In this document: positions 8,467-17,508 of the stretch, piece by piece
Numbering within the stretch: position 1 is the stretch's first letter
Layout of the letters: the number at the start of each line of letters is the position of its first letter
From: Pseudomonas sp. QS1027
GTDB taxonomy: Bacteria > Pseudomonadota > Gammaproteobacteria > Pseudomonadales > Pseudomonadaceae
NCBI RefSeq assembly: GCF_002814235.1
Contig: NZ_PHSU01000020.1
Coordinates: 62,001 to 126,000 of the forward strand
Direction: 5' to 3'
Length of the DNA: 64,000 nt
The notes under the pieces: model-generated
Told to the model about the DNA's origin: nothing
The model's input: only the letters and a program-made list of their open reading frames with translations
Database searches by the model: none
Made by a program: the position numbers and the translations under genes

Positions 8467-9549
8467 TCAGATCAGGGTTTTACCATGACGCACGAACGTC
8501 GGCTTTACCACGCGAACCGGGTACCATTTGCCACGAATTTCAACTTCAGCGCGATCAGCCGTGGCCGAGGGAACACGCGCCAACGCAATCGACTTGCTTA
8601 GCGTAGGAGAGAAACTACCACTGGTGATCTCTCCTTCGCCAACCTCGGCGATCCGAACCACCTGGTGAGCCCGCAGAACGCCGCGCTCTTCCAGCACCAA
8701 ACCGACCAGCTTGAGCTTGGCCCCGGCGTTTTTTTCCGCTTCCAGGGCACTGCGTCCGATAAAGTCGCGATCGGCCGGTTCCCAGGCAATGGTCCAGGCC
8801 ATATTGGCCGCCAGCGGCGAAACATCCTGGTGAATATCCTGGCCGTACAGGTTCATGCCGGCTTCCAGGCGCAAGGTATCCCGGGCGCCAAGACCGATGG
8901 GCGAGATACCCGCGCCCACCAAGTCGTTGAAAAAGCCGGGGGCCTGGTCGGACGGCAGGATGATCTCCAGACCGTCTTCGCCGGTGTAACCGGTGCGGGC
9001 AATAAACCAGTCGCCGTCACTGCGGCCTTCGAAGGGTTTGAGCTGCTGGATCAGTTGGCCGCGGGACTGGGTCACCAGTTCGGCGATCTTGTGCCGGGCG
9101 TGGGGGCCCTGGATCGCCAGCATCGCCAACTCCGGGCGCTCGTGCAGTAGCACGTCGTAGCCGGCGAGCCGGGCCTGCATCCAGGCCATGTCCTGATCAC
9201 GGGTGGCGGCATTGACCACCAGGCGATAACCGGACTCGATGCGATAGACGATCATGTCGTCGACCACCCCGCCGTGCTCGTTGAGCATCGCGCTGTACAA
9301 GGCGCGGCCAGGTCCGTCGAGGCGCTCGACATCATTGGCCAGCAGATGGCGCAGCCAAGCCTTGGCCTGGCTGCCGGTGATATCGATCACGGTCATGTGC
9401 GAAACATCGAACACGCCGCAGTCACGTCGCACCTGATGGTGCTCCTCGACCTGCGAACCGTAATGCAGTGGCATATCCCAACCGCCAAAATCGACCATCT
9501 TCGCGCCAAGGGCGAGGTGCAGGTCATAGAGAGGCGTACGCTGTCCCAT
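8467..9549 (-). CDS. gcvT: Glycine cleavage system T protein (aminomethyltransferase)
   Basis: 360 residues, full length for GcvT. The N-terminus TPLYDLHLALGAKMVDFGGWDMPLHY and the segment VSHMTVIDITG are typical, as is FIARTGYTGEDGLEI in the middle, which belongs to the folate-binding region. It transfers the methylene unit from the H-protein-bound intermediate to tetrahydrofolate, releasing ammonia. The ATG is preceded by AAGGAGAAA. First gene of a gcvT-gcvH pair. The 155-base upstream region shows no convincing tandem glycine riboswitch by eye. Confidence 0.97.
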   Translation of the reverse strand: MGQRTPLYDLHLALGAKMVDFGGWDMPLHYGSQVEEHHQVRRDCGVFDVSHMTVIDITGSQAKAWLRHLLANDVERLDGPGRALYSAMLNEHGGVVDDMIVYRIESGYRLVVNAATRDQDMAWMQARLAGYDVLLHERPELAMLAIQGPHARHKIAELVTQSRGQLIQQLKPFEGRSDGDWFIARTGYTGEDGLEIILPSDQAPGFFNDLVGAGISPIGLGARDTLRLEAGMNLYGQDIHQDVSPLAANMAWTIAWEPADRDFIGRSALEAEKNAGAKLKLVGLVLEERGVLRAHQVVRIAEVGEGEITSGSFSPTLSKSIALARVPSATADRAEVEIRGKWYPVRVVKPTFVRHGKTLI

Positions 9550-9675
9550 GGGTTTCTCCTTCCGGGCGTGGCGAAGGCGCGGACAGGCAGGAAACCGGCT
9601 TGAGCCCTTTATGAGTGGGGCCTTGAGTCCTGTTTCGTACCCGGTCTGTCAGACGGACCGCACCGAATGCCGCGC

Positions 9676-9681
9676 ATTGTA
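9676..9681 (-). promoter_or_regulatory. Candidate -10 box of the gcvT promoter
   Basis: Reading the minus strand, TACAAT lies about 125 bases upstream of the gcvT start. A good -35 at the correct spacing is not obvious, so this is only a candidate. Confidence 0.3.
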
Positions 9682-9704
9682 GCCGCAAGGGGGAGCCATG
9701 ACAC

Positions 9705-11321
9705 CTAGCCGATTCGATGCGCCGAACGACGAATCAAGCCGATCACCGGCAACAGGCCGACCAGCACCAGGGTCAGGGCCGGCAGCGAGGCTCGCGCCCA
9801 CTCCCCTTCGCTGGTCATTTCGAAGATCCGTACCGCCAGCGTGTCCCAGCCAAACGGGCGCATCAGCAGGGTGGCGGGCATTTCCTTGAGCACATCGACG
9901 AACACCAGCAACGCCGCGCTCAAGGCGCCGGGCAGCAATAACGGCAGATACACTTTGCAAAACAGTAGTGGCCCGCTGACCCCAAGGCTGCGCGCCGCCT
10001 CGGGCAAGGACGGTCGGATACGCGCCAGGCTGTTTTCCAGCGGGCCATAGGCCACGGCGATAAAACGCACCAGATAGGCCAGCAACAAAGCCGACAGGCT
10101 GCCCAGCAGCAACGGCTTGCCCGCCCCGCCCAACCAGCCCGACAGCGGGATCACCAGCACCCGGTCCAGATAGCTGAACGCAAGCATGATCGACACCGCC
10201 AGTACCGAACCCGGTAGCGCATAGCCAAGATTGGCCAGGCTGACCCCGGAACGGATGACCCGGGTCGGCGCCTGGCGTCGGGCAAAGGCCAGCAACAGGG
10301 CCACGCTGACGGTGATCAACGCCGCCATGACGCCCAGGTAGAGGGTGTGCAGGATCAATCCGGTGTAACGCTCATCGAGATCGAAGCGGCCGCGCTGCCA
10401 GAACCAGACCAGCAGTTGCAGCAGTGGGATGACAAAGGCGCAGGCGAATACCAGCAGGCACCAGGCGCTGGCCACCAGCGCCTTGAGCCCGTGCAGACGA
10501 TAGAGCGGCTGGGCCCGCGGGCGCTCATTGCCAGCACGCACGGCGCCACGGGCGCGGCGTTCGCCGTAGAGCACCAGCATCACCGCCAGAAGCAGCAGGC
10601 TGGCCAGTTGCGCGGCGCTGGAGAGACTGAAGAAGCCGTACCAGGTCTTGTAGATGGCGGTGGTGAAGGTGTCGAAGTTGAACACCGCGACGGCACCGAA
10701 ATCCGCCAGGGTCTCCATCAGCGCCAGGGCCACGCCGGCACCGATGGCCGGACGTGCCATGGGCAGCGCCACCCGCCAGAACGCCTGCCAGGGCGATTGC
10801 CCGAGCACCCGGGCGGCTTCCATCAGGCCCTTGCCCTGGGCCATGAAGGCGGTGCGCGCGAGCAGATAGACGTAGGGGTAGAAAACCAGCACCAGGACCA
10901 GGATCACCCCGCCGGTGGAACGCACCCGGGGCAGGCGCAGGCCACTGCCGAACCACTCGCGCAACAGGCTTTGCACCGGGCCGGAGAAATCCAGCAGGCC
11001 GACGAAGACAAACGCCAGCACATAGGCCGGGATGGCGAACGGCAACATCAGCGCCCAGTCCAGCCAGCGCCGGCCGGGGAATTCGCAGAGGCTGGTGAGC
11101 CAGGCCAGGCTCACGCCGAGCAAGGTGACGCCGATGCCGACGCCCAGCACCAGGGTCAGGGTGTTGCCCAGCAGACGCGGCAGCTGGGTGTCCCAGAGGT
11201 GGGACCAGATCTGCAGGTCGATCGACTGCCAGGACAACAGCAGCACGCTCAGCGGCAGCAGTACCAGGGCGGCGACAGCAAATACCGGAAGGTACCAGCG
11301 GCGTTGGGCGGGATGGGCCAA
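9705..11321 (-). CDS. Ferric iron ABC transporter permease (FbpB/SfuB type)
   Basis: 538 residues with about twelve hydrophobic segments, arranged as two fused permease halves. Each half has the cytoplasmic EAA-like loop that contacts the ATPase (LMEAARVLGQSPWQAFWRV in the first, SLPEAARSLGVSG in the second). This fused form is typical of bacterial ferric transporters of the FbpB/SfuB family. It starts at a TTG two bases after the binding-protein stop, so translation is probably coupled. No ATP-binding subunit gene is in the locus; the pair must borrow one from elsewhere. Confidence 0.92.
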   Translation of the reverse strand: MAHPAQRRWYLPVFAVAALVLLPLSVLLLSWQSIDLQIWSHLWDTQLPRLLGNTLTLVLGVGIGVTLLGVSLAWLTSLCEFPGRRWLDWALMLPFAIPAYVLAFVFVGLLDFSGPVQSLLREWFGSGLRLPRVRSTGGVILVLVLVFYPYVYLLARTAFMAQGKGLMEAARVLGQSPWQAFWRVALPMARPAIGAGVALALMETLADFGAVAVFNFDTFTTAIYKTWYGFFSLSSAAQLASLLLLAVMLVLYGERRARGAVRAGNERPRAQPLYRLHGLKALVASAWCLLVFACAFVIPLLQLLVWFWQRGRFDLDERYTGLILHTLYLGVMAALITVSVALLLAFARRQAPTRVIRSGVSLANLGYALPGSVLAVSIMLAFSYLDRVLVIPLSGWLGGAGKPLLLGSLSALLLAYLVRFIAVAYGPLENSLARIRPSLPEAARSLGVSGPLLFCKVYLPLLLPGALSAALLVFVDVLKEMPATLLMRPFGWDTLAVRIFEMTSEGEWARASLPALTLVLVGLLPVIGLIRRSAHRIG

Positions 11322-11322
11322 G

Positions 11323-12324
11323 TCAGTTCCAGCCAGCGCGATCCATCAGGCGAATGGCCTCGGCCTGGCGCTTGCCGGCAATCTCGACGGGCAAGGTATC
11401 GGGCACGAACTTGCCCCAGCTCGCCACTTCGGCCGACGGCAGCACCGCCGGGTTGGCCGGGAACTCCTGGTTCACGTCGGCAAAGATGTGCTGCGCCTCG
11501 GGGGTGGTCATCCACTCCACCAGGGCCTTGGCTGCCTCCGGATGCGGCGCGTGCCGGGTCAGGCCGATGCCCGAGAGGTTCACATGCACGCCACGGTCAC
11601 CCTGGTTCGGCCAGAACAACTTCACCGCCAGGTTCGGGTTCTGCTTGTGCAGGCGACCGTAGTAGTAGGTGTTGACGATCCCGACGTCGCACTGCCCGGC
11701 ATTGATCGCCTCCAGCACGGCGATGTCATCGGAGAACACATCGGTGGACAGGTTGCTGACCCAGCCCTTGAGAATCTGCTCGGTCTGCTCGGCGCCATGC
11801 ACTTCGATCAGGGTGGCGGTCAGCGACTGGTTGTAGACCTTCTTCGCCGTGCGCAGGCACAGGCGGCCTTCCCATTGCTTGTCGGCGAGGGCTTCGTAGG
11901 TGCTCAGGTCGGAAGGTTTGACCCGGTCGGAGGAATACGCCAAGGTCCGCGCCCGCAGGCTCAGGCCGGTCCACGCATGGGCGGACGAACGGTATTGCAG
12001 CGGAATATTGGCGTCGATCACCTTGGACGTGAAGGGCTGCAGGATGCCCATCTTCTCGGCCTGCCAGAGGTTGCCGGCATCGACGGTGAGCAGCAGGTCG
12101 GCGCTGGCATTTTCGCCTTCGGCCTTGATCCGCTGCATCAGCGGCGCTTCCTTGTCGGTGATGAACTTGATCTTGACCCCGGTCTTCGCGGTGTAGGCGT
12201 CGAAGACCGGTTTGATCAGTTCGTCGATGCGCGAGGAGTAGACCACCACTTCGTCGGCAGCGTGGGCAGTGCTGGCCATGAGGGAAAGGGCCAGGGCAGT
12301 CAGTAGACGCTTCGGTGCCAACAT
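11323..12324 (-). CDS. Ferric iron ABC transporter periplasmic binding protein (FbpA type)
   Basis: 333 residues with a signal peptide (residues 1-22, ending THAADE). The mature start VVVYSSRIDELIKPVFDAY and the consecutive tyrosines in VGIVNTYYYGRL are typical of FbpA/SfuA-like proteins, where two adjacent tyrosines bind ferric iron. It delivers iron to the permease encoded directly downstream. A Fur-box-like dyad lies about 30-55 bases upstream of the start, suggesting iron repression. Iron as substrate is inferred from family and operator. Confidence 0.92.
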   Translation of the reverse strand: MLAPKRLLTALALSLMASTAHAADEVVVYSSRIDELIKPVFDAYTAKTGVKIKFITDKEAPLMQRIKAEGENASADLLLTVDAGNLWQAEKMGILQPFTSKVIDANIPLQYRSSAHAWTGLSLRARTLAYSSDRVKPSDLSTYEALADKQWEGRLCLRTAKKVYNQSLTATLIEVHGAEQTEQILKGWVSNLSTDVFSDDIAVLEAINAGQCDVGIVNTYYYGRLHKQNPNLAVKLFWPNQGDRGVHVNLSGIGLTRHAPHPEAAKALVEWMTTPEAQHIFADVNQEFPANPAVLPSAEVASWGKFVPDTLPVEIAGKRQAEAIRLMDRAGWN

Positions 12325-12353
12325 GGGAGCGGTCTCTCGATTACGAAATGAGC

Positions 12354-12380
12354 GCGAAATGATAGTGACTCACATTTCGC
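12354..12380 (-). promoter_or_regulatory. Fur-box-like dyad upstream of the iron ABC operon
   Basis: Eight-base perfect arms GCGAAATG / CATTTCGC enclose a core with partial match to the Fur heptamer model: by my count 10 of 14 positions of the 7-1-7 consensus agree. It lies 30 to 56 bases before the start of the ferric binding protein. Confidence 0.5.
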
Positions 12381-12432
12381 TTCTCAAACCTAACCGGAGA
12401 CGGAGGAGTTACCAGATGTTGCACGGGGCCCG

Positions 12433-13656
12433 TCAGGCCCTGGCCAGCTCCGGCAGGTCGCCCGTCAGCCCCAGCGCCTGGCGCACGAACAGCGCCTTGG
12501 CCTCGGGCATCTGCTCGACGCTCTTCAAGCCGGTATTACGCAGCCAGCGCAGCGCCAGCGAGTCGGCCTGGAACAGCCGCTCGAAACCTTCCATCGCCGC
12601 CATCAACCCCAGGTTGTGCGGCATGCGCCGCCGTTCGAAACGGCTGAGCACCCGCACATCCGCCAGCCGCTCGCCGCGCTCGCGCGCATGCAGCAGTTCT
12701 TCAGCCAGCACCGCCGCATCAAGGAAGCCCAGGTTCACGCCCTGGCCGGCCAGCGGGTGAATGGTGTGCGCGGCATCGCCGATCAGCGCCAGCCCTTCGG
12801 CCACATAACGTTTGGCATGGCGCTGACGCAGCGGCACACAGAGCCGTGAGTCCGCCGACAGCACGGTCCCCAGCCGACCTTCGAAGGCCCGCTCCAGCTC
12901 CCGGCAGAACTCGTCCTCTTCCAGCAGCATCAGGCGCTGCGCCTGCTCCGGCGTGGTCGACCAGACGATCGAGCACCAGTCCTGCTGCCCATCGCGCTCC
13001 AAGGGCAAGAATGCCAGCGGGCCGTCATCGGTAAAACGCTGCCAGGCGGTCATCTGGTGCGGCTGAGAGCTGCGCACGCTGGTCACGATCGCATGGTGCA
13101 GGTAGTCCCACTCGCGGGTGGCGCAACCGGCCAGGCGGCGCACCGCCGAATTGGCGCCGTCCGCTGCGATCACCAGGGGCGCGCGCAGCTTGCGGCCGTC
13201 GGCCAGGGTCAGCAGCCAGTCGTCGCCGGAACGGCGCATCTGCTCCAGGCGCGCATTGGCCAGCAACCCCATGTCGCAGTCATGCAGACGTTCGAGCAAG
13301 GCATCCTGGACCACCCGGTTCTCGACGATATGCCCGAGCACCTCGGCATGCACGCTGGCCGCCGAGAAGTGGATCTGCCCGGTACCGCTGCCGTCCCAGA
13401 CCTGCATGTCGCGATACGGGCTGGCCCGCCGCGCGCTGATCCCGCCCCACACGCCGAGGCGTTCGAGAATCCGCTGGCTGGCGGCGGACAGGGCGCTGAC
13501 CCGCGGTTCGAAAGCCGCCTGCGGGTCGAACGGCTTGACGCTCAGGGGGCTGCCGTCGAGCAGGAGAATCTCCAGCCCGCTGTCTTTCAACGCCAGGGCC
13601 AGGGCGCTTCCGACCATTCCGGCCCCGACAATCAGCACATCTGCGCGCATTTCCAT
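12433..13656 (-). CDS. UbiH/UbiI/VisC-family FAD-dependent ubiquinone hydroxylase
   Basis: 407 residues. The N-terminal dinucleotide fold DVLIVGAGMVGSALAL binds FAD. The C-terminal flavin motif GLALIGDAAHTIHPLAGQGVN is the family signature containing the conserved GD that contacts the ribityl chain. These aerobic hydroxylases add oxygen at successive ring positions of the ubiquinone precursor. A related gene, more clearly ubiH, lies 46 bases upstream; the two together with pepP form the conserved Pseudomonas operon. Which ring position this one hydroxylates (C5 or C6 type) cannot be settled by eye. Confidence 0.88.
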   Translation of the reverse strand: MEMRADVLIVGAGMVGSALALALKDSGLEILLLDGSPLSVKPFDPQAAFEPRVSALSAASQRILERLGVWGGISARRASPYRDMQVWDGSGTGQIHFSAASVHAEVLGHIVENRVVQDALLERLHDCDMGLLANARLEQMRRSGDDWLLTLADGRKLRAPLVIAADGANSAVRRLAGCATREWDYLHHAIVTSVRSSQPHQMTAWQRFTDDGPLAFLPLERDGQQDWCSIVWSTTPEQAQRLMLLEEDEFCRELERAFEGRLGTVLSADSRLCVPLRQRHAKRYVAEGLALIGDAAHTIHPLAGQGVNLGFLDAAVLAEELLHARERGERLADVRVLSRFERRRMPHNLGLMAAMEGFERLFQADSLALRWLRNTGLKSVEQMPEAKALFVRQALGLTGDLPELARA

Positions 13657-13702
13657 GCTTTAAGCCTTAATGAAGTTAACGCGGGCCGTGCTCGGCAAGG
13701 CC

Positions 13703-14890
13703 CTAGACATCGGAACGGGTACCCAGGCCCATCGCCTGCCGGGCGAACCAGCGTTTGGCCGGCGGCAGCAGGTCGAGGCCCAGCAGGCCGATATTGCGCC
13801 CCAGGGCTACCAGCGGCTGGGCATTGCCGAACAGGCGGGTGACCTGGTCGGAGAAACCCACGGTGAGCTGCTGATCCAGGCGCTGACGCTCCTGATAGGC
13901 CTGCAATGTGCCCAGGTCGCCCAAGGGTGCCGTGCTCGCCAGCAACGTCTCGGCCAGGGCCTGGGCATCGCGCAGGGACAGGTTGAAACCCTGCCCGGCA
14001 ATCGGATGCAGGCTGTGGGCCGCATTGCCCAGCACCACCAGATGCGCACGCACCTGTTCTTCGGCTTCCACCAGGCTCAGCGGGTACAGGTGCCGCGCAC
14101 CGACCTGGCGCAAGGTGCCCAGGCGATAGCCGAACACCCCCTGCAATTCCGCGAGGAAACTGCGCTCGTCCAGTGCGGCCAGACGCTGGGCATCCATCCC
14201 GAGTCGGGTCCAGACCAGCGCACAACGATTTTCCGGCAACGGCAGCAGGGCCATCGGCCCCTCATCGGTAAAGCGCTCGAAGGCCATGCCGTTATGGGCT
14301 TCGCTGGTGGTGATATTGGCGATCAGCGCACTCTGCCGATAAGGCCGCTTGCGCACACCGATGCCCAACTGCTCGCGCAAGCCGGAACGGCCGCCGTCAG
14401 CCAGTACCGCCAGGTCGCAGTCCAGCTGGGTTTCATCCCCCAGGGTCAGGCGATAGCCGTCTTCCAGCGGTTGCAGGTGGGTGACCTCGGCCGGACAACG
14501 CCAGCTGATCACCTCCTGGTCCAGCGCCTGCCACAGGCATTGCCCCAGCCAGGCGTTCTCCACCACGTAACCCAGGGCCGGCACGCCCTCCTCCATGGCG
14601 GACAGCCGCGCCGTGGAGAAACGCCCGCGGTCGGACACATGAATCTGCTTGATCGGCTCGGCGCGCTGGCTGATCGACTGCCACACCCCCAGGCGCTGAT
14701 AGATCTGCCGGGCGCCGAAGGACAGCGCCGAAGAGCGCGCGTCGTAGCTGGGCTGATAACTGTCGCCGGGAGCGAACGGCTCGATCAGGGCAATCTTCCA
14801 GCCCCGGGCCTTGGCCCCGGCCTGCAAGGCCAACGCCAGGCTGGCACCGACCAGGCCACCGCCGATAATCGCCAGATTGACCCGACTCAT
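13703..14890 (-). CDS. ubiH: 2-octaprenyl-6-methoxyphenol hydroxylase UbiH
   Basis: 395 residues. FAD-binding N-terminus NLAIIGGGLVGASLALALQ and C-terminal motif LVVLGNAAHSLHPIAGQGFNL, in which GNAAHS replaces the usual GDAAH; the Asn variant is familiar in UbiH. It hydroxylates the aromatic ring of ubiquinone precursors using oxygen and NAD(P)H. Its start overlaps the pepP stop by four bases, giving the well-known pepP-ubiH order. The paralogous hydroxylase follows 46 bases downstream. Confidence 0.92.
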   Translation of the reverse strand: MSRVNLAIIGGGLVGASLALALQAGAKARGWKIALIEPFAPGDSYQPSYDARSSALSFGARQIYQRLGVWQSISQRAEPIKQIHVSDRGRFSTARLSAMEEGVPALGYVVENAWLGQCLWQALDQEVISWRCPAEVTHLQPLEDGYRLTLGDETQLDCDLAVLADGGRSGLREQLGIGVRKRPYRQSALIANITTSEAHNGMAFERFTDEGPMALLPLPENRCALVWTRLGMDAQRLAALDERSFLAELQGVFGYRLGTLRQVGARHLYPLSLVEAEEQVRAHLVVLGNAAHSLHPIAGQGFNLSLRDAQALAETLLASTAPLGDLGTLQAYQERQRLDQQLTVGFSDQVTRLFGNAQPLVALGRNIGLLGLDLLPPAKRWFARQAMGLGTRSDV

Positions 14891-16221
14891 GCCGCCTGGG
14901 TCCGGGCAGCGGCCATCAGCGCCTCGATCTCGGCCACGGTCTTGGGCGCGCCGCCGGTGAGGATTTCACAACCTTGTCTGGTCACCACCACATCGTCCTC
15001 AATGCGCACACCAATGCCTCGCCATTTCTTCGCCACATTCTGGTTGTCCGGGGAAATATAGATCCCCGGCTCCACGGTCAGCGCCATGCCGACCTCCAGC
15101 ACGCGCCATTGATCGCCGACCTTGTAGTCGCCGACATCATGCACATCCATCCCCAGCCAATGGCCGGCGCGATGCATGTAGAACGCCTTGTAGGCTTCGC
15201 TGGCGATCAGTTCGTCGACATCGCCCTGCAACAGCCCCAGCTCCACCAGCCCGGCGGTAATCACTTGCACCGTCGCCTCGTGGGCCTGGTTCCAATGCTT
15301 GTTCGGCGCGATCTCGGCAAAGGCCGCTTCCTGGGAAGCCAGCACCAGTTCGTAGATCGCCTTCTGCTCCGGCGAAAACCGCCCGTTGACCGGCCAGGTG
15401 CGGGTGATATCGCTGGCGTAGCAGTCGATCTCGCAACCGGCGTCGATCAGCACCAGGTCGCCGTCCTTGAGCACCGCGTCATTCTGCTGGTAGTGCAGGA
15501 TGCAGCTGTTGCGCCCGGTCGCGACGATGGAACCGTAGGCCGGCATCTTCGCCCCGCCCTTGCGGAACTCGTAGTCCAGCTCGGCTTCCAGGCTGAATTC
15601 ATGCAGCCCGGCGCGACTGGCCTGCATCGCCCGCACATGGGCCCGGCAGGAAATCGCCGCGGCCTCGCGCATCACCTTCACTTCCGCCGCCGATTTATAC
15701 AGGCGCATGTCGTGCAGCAGATGATCCAGGGCAACGAATTCGTTCGGCGGTTGCGCACCGAGGTGGGCCTTGGAACGGATCACGTTGATCCACTCCATCA
15801 GGTGCCGGTCGAATTCCGGGTTGCTGCCCATGGCCGAATAGACCCGGTCGCGCCCTTCGATCAGGCCCGGGAGGATGTCGTCGATATCGTTGATGGGGAA
15901 CGCGTCGTCGGCGCCGAAGTCGCGGATCGCACCCTCCTGGCCGGCACGCAGGCCGTCCCAGAGCTCACGCTCGACATTGCGCTCACGGCAGAACAGCAGG
16001 TACTCGCCGTGGGGCCGGCCAGGGATCAGCACGATCACCGCCTGGGGCTCGGGAAAGCCGCTCAGGTACTGGAAATCGCTGTCCTGACGATAGACATGTT
16101 CGACATCACGATTGCGGATCGCCACGGCGGCAGCCGGCAGGATCGCGATGCTGTTGGGTTCCATCCGCGCCATCAGGGCCTTGCGGCGCCGGGCGTATTC
16201 CGCTTTCGGGATATGGATCAT
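14887..16221 (-). CDS. pepP: Xaa-Pro aminopeptidase PepP
   Basis: 444 residues, the standard length. The metal-ligand set of the pita-bread fold is visible: Asp in VLIDAGCEIDCYASDITR (two aspartates), His in HRAGHWLGMDVHD, Glu in LTVEPGIYI and Glu in GVRIEDDVVV. It removes the N-terminal residue from peptides with proline in second position, in the cytoplasm, using two manganese ions. It lies between a YgfB-like gene and ubiH in the conserved order ygfB-pepP-ubiH; 31 bases separate it from ygfB. Confidence 0.97.
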   Translation of the reverse strand: MIHIPKAEYARRRKALMARMEPNSIAILPAAAVAIRNRDVEHVYRQDSDFQYLSGFPEPQAVIVLIPGRPHGEYLLFCRERNVERELWDGLRAGQEGAIRDFGADDAFPINDIDDILPGLIEGRDRVYSAMGSNPEFDRHLMEWINVIRSKAHLGAQPPNEFVALDHLLHDMRLYKSAAEVKVMREAAAISCRAHVRAMQASRAGLHEFSLEAELDYEFRKGGAKMPAYGSIVATGRNSCILHYQQNDAVLKDGDLVLIDAGCEIDCYASDITRTWPVNGRFSPEQKAIYELVLASQEAAFAEIAPNKHWNQAHEATVQVITAGLVELGLLQGDVDELIASEAYKAFYMHRAGHWLGMDVHDVGDYKVGDQWRVLEVGMALTVEPGIYISPDNQNVAKKWRGIGVRIEDDVVVTRQGCEILTGGAPKTVAEIEALMAAARTQAA

Positions 16222-16252
16222 GGGCAGATGGAGCTCCCTGTCTGAAGGCTTC

Positions 16253-16807
16253 TTAATGCAGAGAAGGCTTGGCAGCCGGTTCAGCCGGTTTGTTGATTTC
16301 GGTGAACAGCAGCAGCGGCGCGACCCGCAGGTATTCCATGACTTCCATATAGTCGCTTTCGCCGTCGTCGGACTCTTCCAGGGCTTCCTGCACCTGGGCG
16401 ATGGCCGCCAGGTCCTGGAGCACCTCGGTGGCCTCGACGCTCAGGGCGTTGGCGCGGTAGGTCAGGCCGAAACCGGCGAGGAAGCCCTGGCACCACTGGC
16501 CCAGCGCAATCGCACGCTCGGTCAGGGGCGCGTCGTCGGTGGGCAGCAGCAGGACAACGGTCATGTCGTCGCTGGTAAGCTCGCCCTTGACCATCTCTTG
16601 CAGGCCGATCAGGGCGTTGCGCACGTTGTCTTGCGGTTCGCCTTCGAGCAGCTCGGCGGCGTCCACCAGCCAGCTGTCGGCTTCGAAGCCGGCACCGGCG
16701 CAGCTGCGGCCGAGCAACAGGCCGTGCAGTTCGGCCGGCGAGACAGGGTGACCGCTGGTGCTCAGCAGGGTGGCAAAGGCGTTATACGGGGAATTCTGAA
16801 TGGGCAT
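16253..16807 (-). CDS. ygfB: UPF0149 family protein YgfB
   Basis: 184 residues, all-helical and acidic. The N-terminus NAFATLLSTSGHPVSPAELHGLLLGRSC and the C-terminal MEVMEYLRVAPLLLFTE are typical of the UPF0149 family (E. coli YgfB). In P. aeruginosa a YgfB protein acts as a regulator influencing beta-lactam resistance through AmpDh3 and AlpA, but that function is only transferable by homology. First gene of the pepP-ubiH operon; divergent from the zapA operon, with 146 bases between the two starts. Confidence 0.92.
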   Translation of the reverse strand: MPIQNSPYNAFATLLSTSGHPVSPAELHGLLLGRSCAGAGFEADSWLVDAAELLEGEPQDNVRNALIGLQEMVKGELTSDDMTVVLLLPTDDAPLTERAIALGQWCQGFLAGFGLTYRANALSVEATEVLQDLAAIAQVQEALEESDDGESDYMEVMEYLRVAPLLLFTEINKPAEPAAKPSLH

Positions 16808-16953
16808 GGGCGGCTAGGCGCCAAGCGGCGCAATGTCTAGAATGAAGGCCTTGTATCCTAGCATTCGCGCACGAGCCAGACCATCGGCCGTCCAAACGTT
16901 TGCTCCGGGCTTTGATTACTACCGCTCATCAGTCATATTTCAGTGGATACCCG

Positions 16954-17163
16954 ATGGAAGACACCGACCTGCACGCGCTGATGGCCAGACTCGAACTGCT
17001 GATTACCCGGGTCGAGCAACTAAAAAGCCAAAATGGACTCTTACTAGCTCAGGAAAAGACCTGGCGCGAGGAGCGCGCAACCCTCATTGAAAAAAACGAA
17101 ATCGCCCGGCGTAAGGTCGAATCCATGATTTCGCGCCTCAAAGCCCTGGAGCAAGACTCATGA
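16954..17163 (+). CDS. Small coiled-coil protein (TIGR02449-type), upstream of zapA
   Basis: 69 residues from ATG 16954 (the longer in-frame reading has no better start). Almost the whole length is a heptad-type coiled coil, with leucines and charged residues from residue 5 to 65 (LMARLELLITRVEQLKSQN). Its stop overlaps the zapA start by four bases (ATGA), so it is translationally coupled to a Z-ring protein. A role with the divisome, in the manner of ZapB, is an inference from size, coiled coil and coupling. Confidence 0.85.
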   Translation: MEDTDLHALMARLELLITRVEQLKSQNGLLLAQEKTWREERATLIEKNEIARRKVESMISRLKALEQDS

Positions 17164-17477
17164 GTTCAAGCAATAACGTGACCGTGCAGATCCTCGATAA
17201 AGAATATTCGATCATCTGCCCGCAGGAAGAACGCAGCAACCTGGTCAGTGCCGCTCGCTACCTGGACGGCAAGATGCGCGAGATCCGCAGCAGCGGCAAA
17301 GTCGTGGGTGCCGATCGCATCGCCGTGATGGCCGCGCTGAACATTACCCATGACCTGCTGCACCGCCAGGAACGCCCTGATGTCCAGGCCAGCGGCTCGA
17401 CCCGCGAACAGGTGCGTGATCTGCTTGATCGTGTCGATTTGGCGCTGTCCGCTGATCCGGACAACAGCAAAGGCTGA
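17160..17477 (+). CDS. zapA: Cell division protein ZapA
   Basis: 105 residues, usual for ZapA. The N-terminal beta-strand region VTVQILDKEYSIICPQEE contains the YSI-C element typical of ZapA, followed by LVSAARYLDGKMREIR and a C-terminal helix used for tetramer formation. ZapA crosslinks FtsZ filaments at midcell. It lies directly upstream of the 6S RNA gene and ygfA, an arrangement conserved across gammaproteobacteria, and shares an operon with the preceding coiled-coil protein. Confidence 0.96.
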   Translation: MSSSNNVTVQILDKEYSIICPQEERSNLVSAARYLDGKMREIRSSGKVVGADRIAVMAALNITHDLLHRQERPDVQASGSTREQVRDLLDRVDLALSADPDNSKG

Positions 17478-17497
17478 TTCCTACAGCCAGTTTCGGG

Positions 17498-17503
17498 TAT
17501 ACT
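17498..17503 (+). promoter_or_regulatory. -10 box of the 6S RNA promoter
   Basis: TATACT, with the expected first base of 6S RNA about seven bases downstream. The -35 at the matching distance is weak. Confidence 0.6.
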
Positions 17504-17508
17504 GATGC

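Noticed and set aside
9550..9704. Possible glycine riboswitch upstream of gcvT.
   Set aside because: No tandem aptamer pattern could be found by eye in the 155 bases; only a candidate -10 was kept.
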